A stretch of 64,000 bases of DNA, from assembly GCF_023953965.1 (NCBI RefSeq), contig NZ_JAMLIX010000001.1:1798501-1862500 (forward strand), written 5' to 3'. The position numbers were made by a program, and so were the translations under genes. This DNA comes from Bosea sp. (in: a-proteobacteria) (GTDB lineage: Bacteria > Pseudomonadota > Alphaproteobacteria > Rhizobiales > Beijerinckiaceae). The notes below the pieces were generated by a model. That model saw only the letters and a program-made list of their open reading frames with translations. It was not told the origin of the DNA and did not search any database. This document shows, piece after piece, positions 1 through 7,337 of this stretch. Position 1 is the stretch's first letter. The number at the start of each line of letters is the position of its first letter.

Positions 1-557
1 GCCGCCTCCTCGTAATCGTCGGGAATGCCCTTCAGGCCGGCGAGCAGGATGATGACCGCGTAGCCGATCCGCTTCCAGACCGACACTCCGATCAGGAGCG
101 CCATCGCCGAGGTCGGATCGTTGAGCAGGCGCAGGTCGCCGAGGCCGGCCCAGCGCGCCAGCGACAAGGCGAGCCCGATATCGTTGACGAAGACCCAGCG
201 GAACAACAGCGTGGCGACCACGGTGGAGATGATCCACGGCACGATCACGATCATCTGGACGGCGAAGCCCAGCCTTTCGCCGAGCCTGTGGATCCATAAG
301 GCGAGCGCGAGCGCGATCACGATGGTCAGCAGCACGGCGAGCGCCGTGAAGACCGCGCTGCGCGAGACGATCCCGCCCAGCATCGGGTCCGACAGGAGGC
401 CGGTGAAATTGCCGAGCCCGATGAAGTCGGTCGGCGCGCCGTAGCGGATGCGGAACAGGCTGAACCAGAACCCGTAGAAGACGGGCGAGAACAGCACCAT
501 CCCCAGGAGCGCGAAGGCCGGCACGACATAGGGCAGCCCGGCATAGCGGGAATACAT
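1..557 (-). CDS. ABC sugar transporter permease (partial)
   Basis: Inner-membrane permease of a carbohydrate ABC importer (MalF/UgpA type), cut by the left window edge after about 185 residues. The protein begins MYSRYAGLPYVVPAFALLG and shows several hydrophobic spans. The last visible residues (GIPDDYEEAA) are the start of the EAA loop that contacts the ATPase. The ATG at 557 is preferred because the protein then opens with a typical short cytoplasmic lead and first membrane helix. It lies 55 bp after the binding-protein gene and is transcribed with it. The second permease and ATPase are expected outside the window. Family call is firm; substrate is inferred from the linked enolase-superfamily enzyme (a sugar acid). 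Confidence 0.88.
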   Translation of the reverse strand, partial: MYSRYAGLPYVVPAFALLGMVLFSPVFYGFWFSLFRIRYGAPTDFIGLGNFTGLLSDPMLGGIVSRSAVFTALAVLLTIVIALALALWIHRLGERLGFAVQMIVIVPWIISTVVATLLFRWVFVNDIGLALSLARWAGLGDLRLLNDPTSAMALLIGVSVWKRIGYAVIILLAGLKGIPDDYEEA

Positions 558-612
558 ATGGCGGGTTCCTGCTCGATCGGAAGCGGGCGGCGCGGGCCGC
601 CCGCTTCATGCC

Positions 613-1917
613 TCAGCGCTTGTTGGCGCGGTTGAACTCGGCGGCGGCGTCCTCGAGCGCCTTCTTCGGGGCGGTCTTGCCGACGACGACGTGCTGCGCC
701 GCCTTGTTGAGGATCTGGCGATAGCCGCCGATCGAGATGTCGATCGGTGGCAGATAACCGTATTTGGCCGAGCCTTCGGCGACGGTGCGCAGATATTCGT
801 TGCCGGGCTGCTTTGCGAAGTCGCCGAGCCCGTCGAGCGTCGAGGCGAGGGCGGGCGACTGTCCGCCGACCTCGACCCAGACCTTGTCGCCGAGCGCGCC
901 GAGCATGTAGTCGACGAACTGGCCCGCCTCACGCTTGACCGGGCTCTTCGACCAGACGCCGACGGCCCAGCCGGCCATCACCGCCGGCGAATGCGGCTTG
1001 CCGCCGGCGCCCGGCCACATCATGAAGCCGATCTTGTCCTTGCCGAGCTGCGACTGGAGCGTCGAGATGCGCACGCTCGCGCCCATGATCATCGCGGCCC
1101 GGCCGGAGGCGAACTGCTCGTAGACGTCGTCGACCGTCCAGCCGACGGCGGATTCGGACATGACCTTGTGCCTGGTGATCAGGTCGGTCTGGAAGGTGAG
1201 GGCCTCCACCGCCTCGGGCGAGGCGAAGTTCGCCGTGCCGTCGTCGTTGAACAGCTTGCCGCCCTTGCCGAGCAGATAGGGGATCATCATCGGCGGATCG
1301 GCCTGGTTCTCGCTGAACCCCTGCGCGAAGCCGTAGCGGGTGACCTGGCCGGAGGCGTCCTTCTGCGTCAGCTTCGTCGCGGCCTCGACCAGCTTGTCCC
1401 AGCTCGTGATGCCGGCCGGATCGATCCCGGCTTCAGCGAAGAGGTCCTTGCGGTAGGCGATCGCGATGTAGTTGCGCGAGGTGAACAGCGCGTGCTGGAC
1501 GCCGCCGACATTGGTCAGGTCCCAATAGGCCCCGGCGCGGTCGGCGATCTGCTCCTTGCTCCAGTTCTTGATGAACAGGTCGTTGAGGCTCGCCAGCGAG
1601 CCCGACTTGATGGCGTCGCCGAGGAAATCGGTCACCACCCAGATGATGTCCGGCGCGCCGCCGGCATTGTGCGCGGCGAGGAATTTCGGCGTCATCTGGT
1701 CCCAGGCCTGGGGCTCGACGACGATCTTTACGCCGGGATTGGCCTTCTGGAAGCTGTCGATGATCTGCGCCAGCGCCACCTCGCGCGGCGATTTGCCGGC
1801 CGGGTTGAGGAAGGTCCACATCCGGACGGTGGTGGCCTGGGCGAAGGCCGGCGCGAGCCCGGCGGTCGCGGCGGCGGCGCCTCCCAGCGCCATCGTGAGT
1901 ACTGTTCTGCGTAACAT
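613..1917 (-). CDS. ABC transporter sugar-binding protein
   Basis: Periplasmic solute-binding protein of the family-1 (sugar) type, 434 residues, the usual length. A signal peptide is visible at residues 1-26 (basic MLRR, hydrophobic Ala-rich core, cleavage after AFA). The mature part opens TTVRMWTFLNP, like other extracellular sugar-binding proteins. It sits between the GntR regulator and the permease on one strand with small gaps, so it should deliver the substrate to the partial permease. The ligand is not readable from the sequence. The dehydratase at the head of the operon suggests an aldonate, uronate or related acid sugar (inference). Confidence 0.9.
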   Translation of the reverse strand: MLRRTVLTMALGGAAAATAGLAPAFAQATTVRMWTFLNPAGKSPREVALAQIIDSFQKANPGVKIVVEPQAWDQMTPKFLAAHNAGGAPDIIWVVTDFLGDAIKSGSLASLNDLFIKNWSKEQIADRAGAYWDLTNVGGVQHALFTSRNYIAIAYRKDLFAEAGIDPAGITSWDKLVEAATKLTQKDASGQVTRYGFAQGFSENQADPPMMIPYLLGKGGKLFNDDGTANFASPEAVEALTFQTDLITRHKVMSESAVGWTVDDVYEQFASGRAAMIMGASVRISTLQSQLGKDKIGFMMWPGAGGKPHSPAVMAGWAVGVWSKSPVKREAGQFVDYMLGALGDKVWVEVGGQSPALASTLDGLGDFAKQPGNEYLRTVAEGSAKYGYLPPIDISIGGYRQILNKAAQHVVVGKTAPKKALEDAAAEFNRANKR

Positions 1918-1938
1918 GATCGTCCTCCCTGATGCCGG

Positions 1939-2697
1939 TTATCCGTTTTTCTGTGCGCCGGCCGCGTCGCGTTCGGCGAGGTCGGCCAGCGCGTCCTTGA
2001 GCGAGCGTGCGATGTGATGGCGGGCCGCCGCCGCATAGGCGTCGCGGTCCATGGCCCGCAGCGCGGCGACGATCGCGCGGTGCTCGGCCGCCTCGCTGGA
2101 CAGGCGCACGCGCCAGGATTGCAGGCCGCGCTGCACCCATTCGCCGATCAGCTGCATCTGGATGCCGCGATAGAGCGAGGTCAGGATGTCGTTGCCGCTC
2201 AATTCGACGATGCGGTGGTGGAACTCGGCGTTGAGGCCGAGCTTCGGCCGGTGCGCGATGGTCCGGGGGCTCTGCTCCAGCGCGGCCATCAGATCGTCGA
2301 GCACGGTAAGCGCCGCGGCCGGCAAGGTGCCGCTCGCCAGGCGCTCGATCAAAAGCTCGCCGGCCGTGAGCTCGAGCCCCAGGCGCACCTGCCACAGGTC
2401 GACCACCTGCTTGGCGTCCGGCGCCCGGACATGGAAGCCGCGCCGCTGCACCGCCTCGATGTAGCCCTCGGCCGCCAGCCGCATCAGCGCCTCGCGGACC
2501 GGCGTCAGGCTGACGCCGAACTGCTCGGCGAGGCGCTCGGGATAGAGGCGCAAACCCCGCTCGAAATAGCCGAACACGATCATCTCCAGGAGCGTGCGCC
2601 GCAGCGTCTCGGTCAGCGTCTCGCCGGGCTCGCCGATCAGCTGGCCCATCTCGGTGGGCTCGCGGACGCGGATCGGGATCACGTTTGCGGGGCTCAT
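1939..2697 (-). CDS. GntR-family regulator, FCD type
   Basis: Transcriptional repressor of the FadR/FCD branch of GntR, 252 residues. The winged helix spans roughly residues 30-90, with the recognition region ERLAEQFGVSLTPVREALMR. The C-terminal all-helical FCD domain keeps conserved His-containing segments (EFHHRIVELSGN, AARHHIARS) that usually bind a metal and the effector. The ATG at 2697 is chosen because it overlaps the dehydratase stop by four bases (ATGA), a sign of translational coupling; the open frame extends further upstream but only inside that gene. It probably controls its own operon through the palindrome at 3866-3881, the effector being the transported acid sugar or a catabolite. 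Confidence 0.9.
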   Translation of the reverse strand: MSPANVIPIRVREPTEMGQLIGEPGETLTETLRRTLLEMIVFGYFERGLRLYPERLAEQFGVSLTPVREALMRLAAEGYIEAVQRRGFHVRAPDAKQVVDLWQVRLGLELTAGELLIERLASGTLPAAALTVLDDLMAALEQSPRTIAHRPKLGLNAEFHHRIVELSGNDILTSLYRGIQMQLIGEWVQRGLQSWRVRLSSEAAEHRAIVAALRAMDRDAYAAAARHHIARSLKDALADLAERDAAGAQKNG

Positions 2698-3854
2698 GCG
2701 CCGGCTCCGATCCGGTATGCGTCGATCTCGGCCATGTCGGGCTCGCCGCCATGGCCGGGCCGGTCGGCCGCCATCAGCATGCCGTTCTCCATCCGCCAGG
2801 GATGCAGTCCCATCTCGTCGCGCAGCGGATTGATGAGCCGGTTCGCCTCGTAGGTCGCGAAACCCGCCGCCGCGCGGCAGGCGTTGAGGGACGAGGCCAG
2901 CGAGATGCAGCTTCCGACCCCGTGCGGCGCGAGCTTCACGCCCGCATCGGCGCACATCCGGCCGATCTCCAGGATCGCCGAGACGCCGCCCGCCCGCGTG
3001 ATGTTCGGCTGCGCGAAATCCAGCGCCCCGGCGTCGATCAGGCGGCGGAAGGCGGCAGGCGAGAATTCGTTCTCACCGGCCGCCACCGGCATCGGTGCAT
3101 GCCGGCGCACCTCGGCGAGCCCCTGCGGATCGTCGGGCGGGATCGGCTCCTCGAACCAGCCGAGATCGAAAGGCTCCAGCGCCTCGGCGACCGCGATCGC
3201 GGTTTGCACGTCATAGGCGCAGTTGACGTCGGCATAGAGCTTGACCGCCGGCCCGACCACGTCACGAACCGCCCCGACATGCAGGGCATCCGTCTCGGCG
3301 CCGCGGCCGATCTTGATCTTGATGGCGGTGAAGCCCTGCTTGAGGAAATCCAGCGCGGCTCTCGCCGAATCCTCGGGATGCTCATGGAACCCGACCGGGC
3401 TCGCATAGGTCGAGACCGGCCCGGGCGAGGCGCCGAGCAGTGTTGACAGCGGCAGGCCCGCCGCCCGCGCCTTGAGATCCCAGAGCGCGATGTCGACGCC
3501 GCTCAGCGCCTCCATCGCCGCCCCGCGCGTCGAGCCGAGCGCGAAGAAATACTCGTAGAGCACCTGCGTCATCCCGGCCGGCTCGCCGATCTCCTCGCCG
3601 AGGAGCGCGGGCGCGACGACCTCGTTGACGATGGCTGCCGCCGAGAGCGGATGCGGCAGGCCGAAAGCCTCGCCATAGCCGATGACGCCGTCGTCCGACT
3701 CCACCTCAACCAGCGTCGACATCTGCCCCATGCGGGGAATGCGGCGGAAATGGGCGGCGGGAACCCGGATATGCGGCGGCACCTTGTCGGCTCCGCCGAA
3801 GATCCCGGCGAAGGAGGCCAGGAGGGGCGTCGCGGTGACGCGGGTGACCTTCAT
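2694..3854 (-). CDS. Mandelate racemase/muconate lactonizing enzyme-family dehydratase
   Basis: Enolase-superfamily enzyme of 386 residues, probably a cytoplasmic sugar-acid dehydratase or racemase. Visible features: the catalytic K-x-K region (AIKIKIGRG), metal ligands in YADVNCAYD, WFEEPIP and AAGENEFSP, and the late His in LAPHGVGSC. Together these indicate an intact active site of the mandelate-racemase subgroup. It is the first gene of a four-gene operon with regulator and ABC importer. Its start is 12 bp from a 16-bp palindrome, and an AAGGA ribosome site lies between. The exact substrate cannot be told from sequence alone; acid-sugar dehydration is the most common role in this context. 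Confidence 0.9.
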   Translation of the reverse strand: MKVTRVTATPLLASFAGIFGGADKVPPHIRVPAAHFRRIPRMGQMSTLVEVESDDGVIGYGEAFGLPHPLSAAAIVNEVVAPALLGEEIGEPAGMTQVLYEYFFALGSTRGAAMEALSGVDIALWDLKARAAGLPLSTLLGASPGPVSTYASPVGFHEHPEDSARAALDFLKQGFTAIKIKIGRGAETDALHVGAVRDVVGPAVKLYADVNCAYDVQTAIAVAEALEPFDLGWFEEPIPPDDPQGLAEVRRHAPMPVAAGENEFSPAAFRRLIDAGALDFAQPNITRAGGVSAILEIGRMCADAGVKLAPHGVGSCISLASSLNACRAAAGFATYEANRLINPLRDEMGLHPWRMENGMLMAADRPGHGGEPDMAEIDAYRIGAGA

Positions 3855-3865
3855 CGCATATCCTT

Positions 3866-3881
3866 ATAAATTATAATTTAT
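3866..3881. promoter_or_regulatory. Perfect 16-bp palindrome, probable GntR operator
   Basis: ATAAATTATAATTTAT is a perfect palindrome in an otherwise GC-rich area. It is flanked by an outer inverted pair, TCGCATA (3854-3860) and TATGCGA (3879-3885). It lies directly upstream of the dehydratase gene and abuts its ribosome-binding site, so a bound repressor would block expression. Assignment to the GntR protein at 1939-2697 is inference from proximity. Confidence 0.6.
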
Positions 3882-4087
3882 GCGATATAAGAAGCGAGAC
3901 CGGTCGGCCGTCAAGAGAGAAATGGGGTTGGCGCGAATAAGCCGGACAGCGTGCTCACACAGGCATCGACGCCAGGGGCGTTGCCGATCTCATCATGCCA
4001 TTCCGAGAGAGCCGCCCGGAGCCTGGCGAGGACCGGCGACCCGCATCGCCAGGTCTCCGTCTTCCGCGGCGGCTTCGCTTGCCGTTG

Positions 4088-4453
4088 CTATCGCCCGTCC
4101 GATACGGTCGTCAGCACGTCTCGCGCGCCGGGCGTGAGCTTTCCTTGGTTCAGCGCCTGGATATCGGCCAGCGTGAGCTTGCCGTTCGCGATGCCGTTGG
4201 TCATGCGCGTGCACCAGGCCTCGGTCGCCTTTGCCACGGGCACGCTCATAAATTCGGCGACGCCGGTTGGGTTGCTGCCGATGCCCTGGCCGATGCAGGT
4301 TTCGATCGCCGACCGACGCTCCGCATCGTTCGCCTTCAGCGCTGCCGCCATCGCCTGAAACGCCTGCTCGTCGGCCGTGCCCTGCGCCGATGCCGGATTG
4401 GCGGCCAGCAAGCCGAAAAGCACGGCGGTTACGGCGATCGATTTCAAGTCCAT
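4088..4453 (-). CDS. Small secreted protein of unknown function
   Basis: A 121-residue protein with a clear Sec signal peptide (MDLKSIAVTAVLFGLLAANPASA, cleavage after ASA near residue 23). The mature part is about 98 residues and has two cysteines (ETCIGQG and EAWCTRM) that could form a disulfide in the periplasm. The ATG at 4453 is chosen because GGAGGAG lies at the right distance upstream; a TTG six codons earlier would sit on top of that ribosome site. I do not recognise the family. It stands alone, between the dehydratase operon promoter and the cold-shock block, with no co-directional partner. Confidence 0.7.
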   Translation of the reverse strand: MDLKSIAVTAVLFGLLAANPASAQGTADEQAFQAMAAALKANDAERRSAIETCIGQGIGSNPTGVAEFMSVPVAKATEAWCTRMTNGIANGKLTLADIQALNQGKLTPGARDVLTTVSDGR

Positions 4454-4914
4454 GCCGTTCTCCTCCCGCAAGGTTCCAAGGCGGGAGCGAGGCTCCCCGC
4501 TCCGGCCGTCGACGCCGCAGGAACTGGGCCTGCGTCTTCAGCATGACCGTGTCCTGCCTGGCGTCAACGGAGGTTTCGGGGCATCTCGTCGCAGATCGGG
4601 GCTGTACATGCTGCCGTTCCGGCGCGTCTTCGATCGACGAAGCTTGCCGTTCCCAGGCCATGATCTCCACCGGATCCACCTGCGGGTTTTGTCGCTCGAT
4701 CCGGATCCCGTCGAAGTCGGAGTATTTGCAAAAATATTGAGAAACGGCTCTGTCGATTTGACAATGTGCCCCATCGACACCATCTTGGACAAGTCGATCT
4801 AGCCGAACGAATTGGCCCGGCGCCTTATCGCGCATTGCTGACGAACTTCCTGCTCAAATCGAAACATGCGCTACATCCGTGGCGCGTGAGCCGTCGCTTT
4901 TACAGGAGGTCAGC
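4454..4914. other. Intergenic region upstream of the cold-shock gene
   Basis: About 460 bp between divergent genes. It must hold the promoter of the small secreted protein and the promoter and 5' leader of the cold-shock gene. A TTGACA sequence occurs at 4757-4762, but I see no convincing -10 box at the right distance. Cold-shock genes often have long structured leaders, which would fit the distance. No gene is seen here. Confidence 0.5.
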
Positions 4915-5124
4915 ATGGCCAGCGGCACAGTCAAATGGTTCAATCCGGACAAGGGCTTCGGTTTCATTCAGCCGGAAGATGGCGGCCAGGATGCCTTCGT
5001 CCATATCAGCGCTGTCGAGCGTGCCGGGCTGCGCACGCTCAAGGAGGGCCAGAAGGTCTCCTACGAGCTGGTGCAGGACAAGCGCTCGGGAAAGACCTCG
5101 GCGGATCATCTGCAAGCCGAGTGA
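4915..5124 (+). CDS. Cold-shock protein, CspA family
   Basis: A 69-residue single cold-shock domain that binds single-stranded RNA or DNA and acts as an RNA chaperone. Both RNA-binding motifs are present: KGFGFI (RNP1) and DAFVHIS (RNP2). The ATG at 4915 follows a strong ribosome site (AGGAGGTCAGC), and translation from here gives the canonical MASGTVKWFN start. The next gene is rpsU, with a transcription-terminator-like hairpin in between. The csp-rpsU order is common in alphaproteobacteria. Expression is expected to respond to cold or growth phase (family knowledge). Confidence 0.96.
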   Translation: MASGTVKWFNPDKGFGFIQPEDGGQDAFVHISAVERAGLRTLKEGQKVSYELVQDKRSGKTSADHLQAE

Positions 5125-5204
5125 GCCGAAATGCCGTCCGATGCGGCAATCGACCCATGCGGCGACCATGGATGTACCGGCGCCCGTACGATCGAGCATC
5201 GGAT

Positions 5205-5242
5205 GGCCGGGAAGAGTTGGGCCAGCCCGGCCCTTTTTATTT
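5205..5242 (+). terminator. Intrinsic terminator or attenuator between csp and rpsU
   Basis: GGCCGGG (5205-5211) pairs with CCCGGCC (5226-5232) around a 14-nt loop and is followed by CTTTTTATTT. This is a textbook intrinsic terminator. The rpsU ribosome site begins only about 10 nt further on, so this hairpin both ends the csp transcript and forms part of any read-through rpsU leader. Confidence 0.75.
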
Positions 5243-5262
5243 CTACCAGAAGGAAAATCCGA

Positions 5263-5517
5263 ATGCAGGTTCTCGTCCGCGATAACAATGTCGATCAGGC
5301 GCTGCGTGTCCTCAAGAAGAAGATGCAGCGTGAAGGCGTGTTTCGCGAGATGAAGGCACGGCGCTCTTACGAGAAGCCGTCGGAACGGCGAACCCGCGAA
5401 AAGGCGGAAGCCGTCCGTCGCGCCCGAAAGGCGGCGCGCAAGCAGGCACAGCGCGAAGGATTGTTGCCGGCGCCGAAGCGTGTGGAACGGCCCGCTCGTC
5501 CGGCCCGCCCCGCATAG
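5263..5517 (+). CDS. rpsU: 30S ribosomal protein S21
   Basis: Small ribosomal subunit protein of 84 residues. The bS21 core is plain (MQVLVRDNNVDQALRVLKKK, then REMKARRSYEKPSERR) and is followed by a long basic alphaproteobacterial tail ending in Pro-Ala-Arg repeats. The ATG at 5263 follows AGAAGGA. It sits downstream of csp behind a terminator-like hairpin, so its expression may depend on read-through, on an internal promoter, or on anti-termination by the neighbouring cold-shock protein (the last is hypothesis). Confidence 0.97.
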   Translation: MQVLVRDNNVDQALRVLKKKMQREGVFREMKARRSYEKPSERRTREKAEAVRRARKAARKQAQREGLLPAPKRVERPARPARPA

Positions 5518-5540
5518 GCACGCCGAGAGAGGTTTCAGGC

Positions 5541-5912
5541 TTGAGCTTCAATCCGCAGAGTTTCACCGACCGCAAGGCCAGCTCGGCCAACGCCAAGAAG
5601 GCGTTGCTGGAGCGGTTCAAAATGCGCCCGAGGGCCGACGATCCCGTCATGGTCCAACGCCGGACGGAGCGCGAAGCCGTCGCGAGAGCGCGAGCCGGGC
5701 GCGAGGCGGAGAAGGCGGCGAGGCGCGCCGAAGAGGAACGCCTCGCAACGATGGAGCGCGAGCGCATCGCTGAAGAGGAACGCCAGGAGGAGTTCGCGCG
5801 CCAGGCTGCCCGCCAGGCGGAGCTGGCGAGGATTGCGGCCGAGCGGCCCCGCAAGGTTCTGCTCGAAGCCGTTCAATACATGCAGGAGCGCACAGCAGGG
5901 AAACGTCGCTGA
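5541..5912 (+). CDS. DUF6481 family protein
   Basis: A 123-residue, highly charged and largely helical protein, beginning MSFNPQSFTDRKASSANAKK when read from TTG at 5541. The start (a short FNPxSFTDR segment followed by AKKALLERF) and the Arg/Glu/Ala-rich middle match my recollection of DUF6481, a family found beside csp-rpsU in this order. The middle (about residues 45-100) has the heptad-like charge pattern of a long helix or coiled coil. Function is unknown. It begins 23 bp after rpsU and may be co-transcribed, which suggests a link with RNA or the ribosome (inference). Confidence 0.75.
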   Translation: MSFNPQSFTDRKASSANAKKALLERFKMRPRADDPVMVQRRTEREAVARARAGREAEKAARRAEEERLATMERERIAEEERQEEFARQAARQAELARIAAERPRKVLLEAVQYMQERTAGKRR

Positions 5913-5944
5913 CGCCGCGTTGCGCTGACCGAAAGGAGTTGTCG

Positions 5945-6214
5945 ATGTCGGGTAGCAGGATCTCGCCGGAAGAGGCCCAGTTGCGGGCGCAAAGCAAGGC
6001 AACGCTCGCCGCGCAACGTCGCGCCGACGCGCAGACCGCCCTGGAAGCCCTGCGCGCCGAACAGATCGCCGTCCGGGAGCGCACAGCCAGGCTACGGGCG
6101 CTACGCCTGGCGAAAGAGGCGGCCGACGCCGAAGCGGCATCAGCGAGTCAAACGGCTCCATCAAGCGCGAAGCCCGCAAAGAGTGGCGCTCGGCGGAGGC
6201 GGATATCTGCCTGA
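5945..6214 (+). CDS. Small Ala/Arg-rich basic protein
   Basis: An 89-residue protein, rich in Ala, Arg and Glu, with a predicted long helix and a strongly basic tail ending GARRRRISA. The ATG at 5945 is preceded by AAGGAG at six bases; a TTG at 5939 touches that site and is less likely. I do not recognise the family. It resembles the preceding DUF6481 protein in composition and lies 32 bp after it, so it may be a related nucleic-acid-associated small protein of the same transcript (inference). Confidence 0.65.
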   Translation: MSGSRISPEEAQLRAQSKATLAAQRRADAQTALEALRAEQIAVRERTARLRALRLAKEAADAEAASASQTAPSSAKPAKSGARRRRISA

Positions 6215-6234
6215 TCTGGAGGCAGGAGGCGGTT

Positions 6235-6345
6235 ATGGATCTGGCTGTCCGGCCGAACCCGTCGATTGGCGGGGCCGTTCCAATCGGCTCGGACGCCCCG
6301 TCTGCCGGCGCGAGCGACGCAACACGGCGCTGTCGTTGCCCCTGA
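6235..6345 (+). CDS. Possible 36-residue small protein
   Basis: A short frame beginning MDLAVRPNPSIGG, 20 bp after the previous gene, with a good ribosome site (GGAGGCAGGAGG) upstream of the ATG. It ends with two Cys (RRCRCP). The placement and ribosome site are the only support; the peptide is not recognised. It could equally be a chance frame. Confidence 0.35.
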   Translation: MDLAVRPNPSIGGAVPIGSDAPSAGASDATRRCRCP

Positions 6346-6397
6346 CGATCATGTCCCCGATCGTCCACCGGCAGCTTCAAACGGCCACAATGCATCG

Positions 6398-6502
6398 CTA
6401 GAGCATCGGATGCGAGAAGTGGAATCCGCTTTTCGGAAAGTTCCGATGCTCCAACAATGGGACAGATCATCGTTACCGCGTCCGGCAGGACGCGCGATGA
6501 TC
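6398..6502. repeat. Dispersed repeat A, full copy 1
   Basis: This copy has two nested palindromes. AGCATCGGA (6402-6410) pairs with TCCGATGCT (6442-6450). GATCATCG (6465-6472) pairs with CGATGATC (6495-6502) and has an inner GCGTCC/GGACGC pair. Other copies lie at 6845-6942 (full), 9978-10020 (first half), 11803-11858 (second half) and 18187-18214 (minimal). Confidence 0.85.
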
Positions 6503-6665
6503 TAGCAGAGATCAATCGACCGAGTCATTCGGCTGGCCTCGCCGCGACAGGCGCGTTGCCCGACTTTCCACTCTTTCGACAATCGAACGCCGCTTTGCGG
6601 CTCGCTGCCGCCGGCATTCCGCCTGGCAGCCTTACAGGTCGCACGGGCAAGCCGCGCACCGCTGG

Positions 6666-6830
6666 ATGGATATGAAGCACAAAACCCAATACGAACATAA
6701 GAACACGCAACCCCTCGGCGCATCGACCCCAAGATCGTCGCCGCCAAAATCCTCGCCGGATTGGAAACCCGAACCTTGCGGCCTTTCCCGCGAGGAGCTG
6801 CGCAAGATCGTCGCGCGGATCATGGGGTGA
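6666..6830 (+). CDS. Possible 54-residue small protein
   Basis: A short frame beginning MDMKHKTQYEHKN, with a flexible Ser/Pro-rich middle and a C-terminal segment CGLSREELRKIVARIMG that looks like a real amphipathic helix. I recall similar short proteins with an LSREELR...IV ending in this order, but cannot name a family. The ribosome site is weak. A repeat A copy starts 14 bp after its stop. Confidence 0.4.
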   Translation: MDMKHKTQYEHKNTQPLGASTPRSSPPKSSPDWKPEPCGLSREELRKIVARIMG

Positions 6831-6844
6831 GCAGCGATAGCGCC

Positions 6845-6942
6845 AGAGCATCGGATGCGAAAAGTGGAATCCACTTTTCGGTCCGATGCTCCAGCAATGG
6901 GATAGATCATCGTTATCGCGTCCGATAGGACGCGCGATGATC
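6845..6942. repeat. Dispersed repeat A, full copy 2
   Basis: Nearly the same as copy 1: AGAGCATCGGATGCG, an inner stem around AAGTGGAATCCACTT, TCCGATGCT, then the GATCATCG...CGATGATC hairpin. The right half (from TGCTCCAGCAATGGG to the final GATC) appears identical to the truncated copy at 11803-11858. Confidence 0.85.
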
Positions 6943-7337
6943 CAGGTCACCTCGGCGGCGGCGACACTCTTTGCCGTTGGATCGTCAGCCTATCATTGAA
7001 GATTGAACTTCGCGCCGGCTCATGATGCCTGGAAATGGCGTGCAATGAGGGACCACCCGTCCCGGTGATCGGCTTCGAAAGGGGGACCATTTCCAGGTCG
7101 AATCCACGCTGTTGCGCTTCGTAGCGGAACGGCGAGGCAGGAGATGACGACGGCGCAGACGATCCGCCGCCTTCGACAGGCTGCCGAGTTCGGCGGCGTG
7201 GACCGGCGTTAAAGCCGGAAAATCTCCATAGATATAGAATTCCGCTATATCTGATCGTCAAAAAGGGTCGAGGTCGCAGGGGATTTTGCAAGGCTATAAA
7301 GGCGCAGATATGGAGTCGGTCCGCAAGGAGGCGCGCC
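6943..7337. other. Intergenic region before the decarboxylase operon
   Basis: About 395 bp, without a gene I can support. A frame of 22 codons from 7144 has a fair ribosome site but nothing recognisable. The right part becomes AT-richer and holds the inverted repeat at 7230-7252, so the operon promoter is probably there. The left part may be decayed mobile-element DNA, but no ends or transposase remnants are convincing. Confidence 0.45.
7230..7252. promoter_or_regulatory. Inverted repeat, candidate operator
   Basis: AGATATAG (7230-7237) and CTATATCT (7245-7252) form a perfect 8-bp inverted repeat with a 7-bp spacer, about 85 bp upstream of the decarboxylase operon. Arm length and spacing suit a dimeric regulator. 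No regulator gene is adjacent, so the protein that binds is unknown. Confidence 0.5.

Noticed and set aside
691..1914. Long open frame on the plus strand
   Set aside because: It is antisense to the sugar-binding protein gene, whose signal peptide and family motifs are clear. Its own translation is Arg/Asp/Gly-rich without any family motif, the usual shadow in GC-rich DNA.
3880..4087. Search for a gene between the palindrome and the small secreted protein
   Set aside because: The plus-strand frames here are short, Arg-rich and lack ribosome sites. They overlap the 3' end of the minus-strand gene and show nothing recognisable.
6398..6942. Possible CRISPR or tandem array
   Set aside because: The two similar sequences are about 100 bp long, about 340 bp apart and internally palindromic. 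Single copies occur elsewhere. There are no regular spacers and no cas genes.
7040..7230. Possible insertion-sequence remnant
   Set aside because: A G-rich stretch near 7081 recalled an IS end, and a 22-codon frame with a fair ribosome site follows. No inverted repeats, target duplication or transposase-like sequence could be found.
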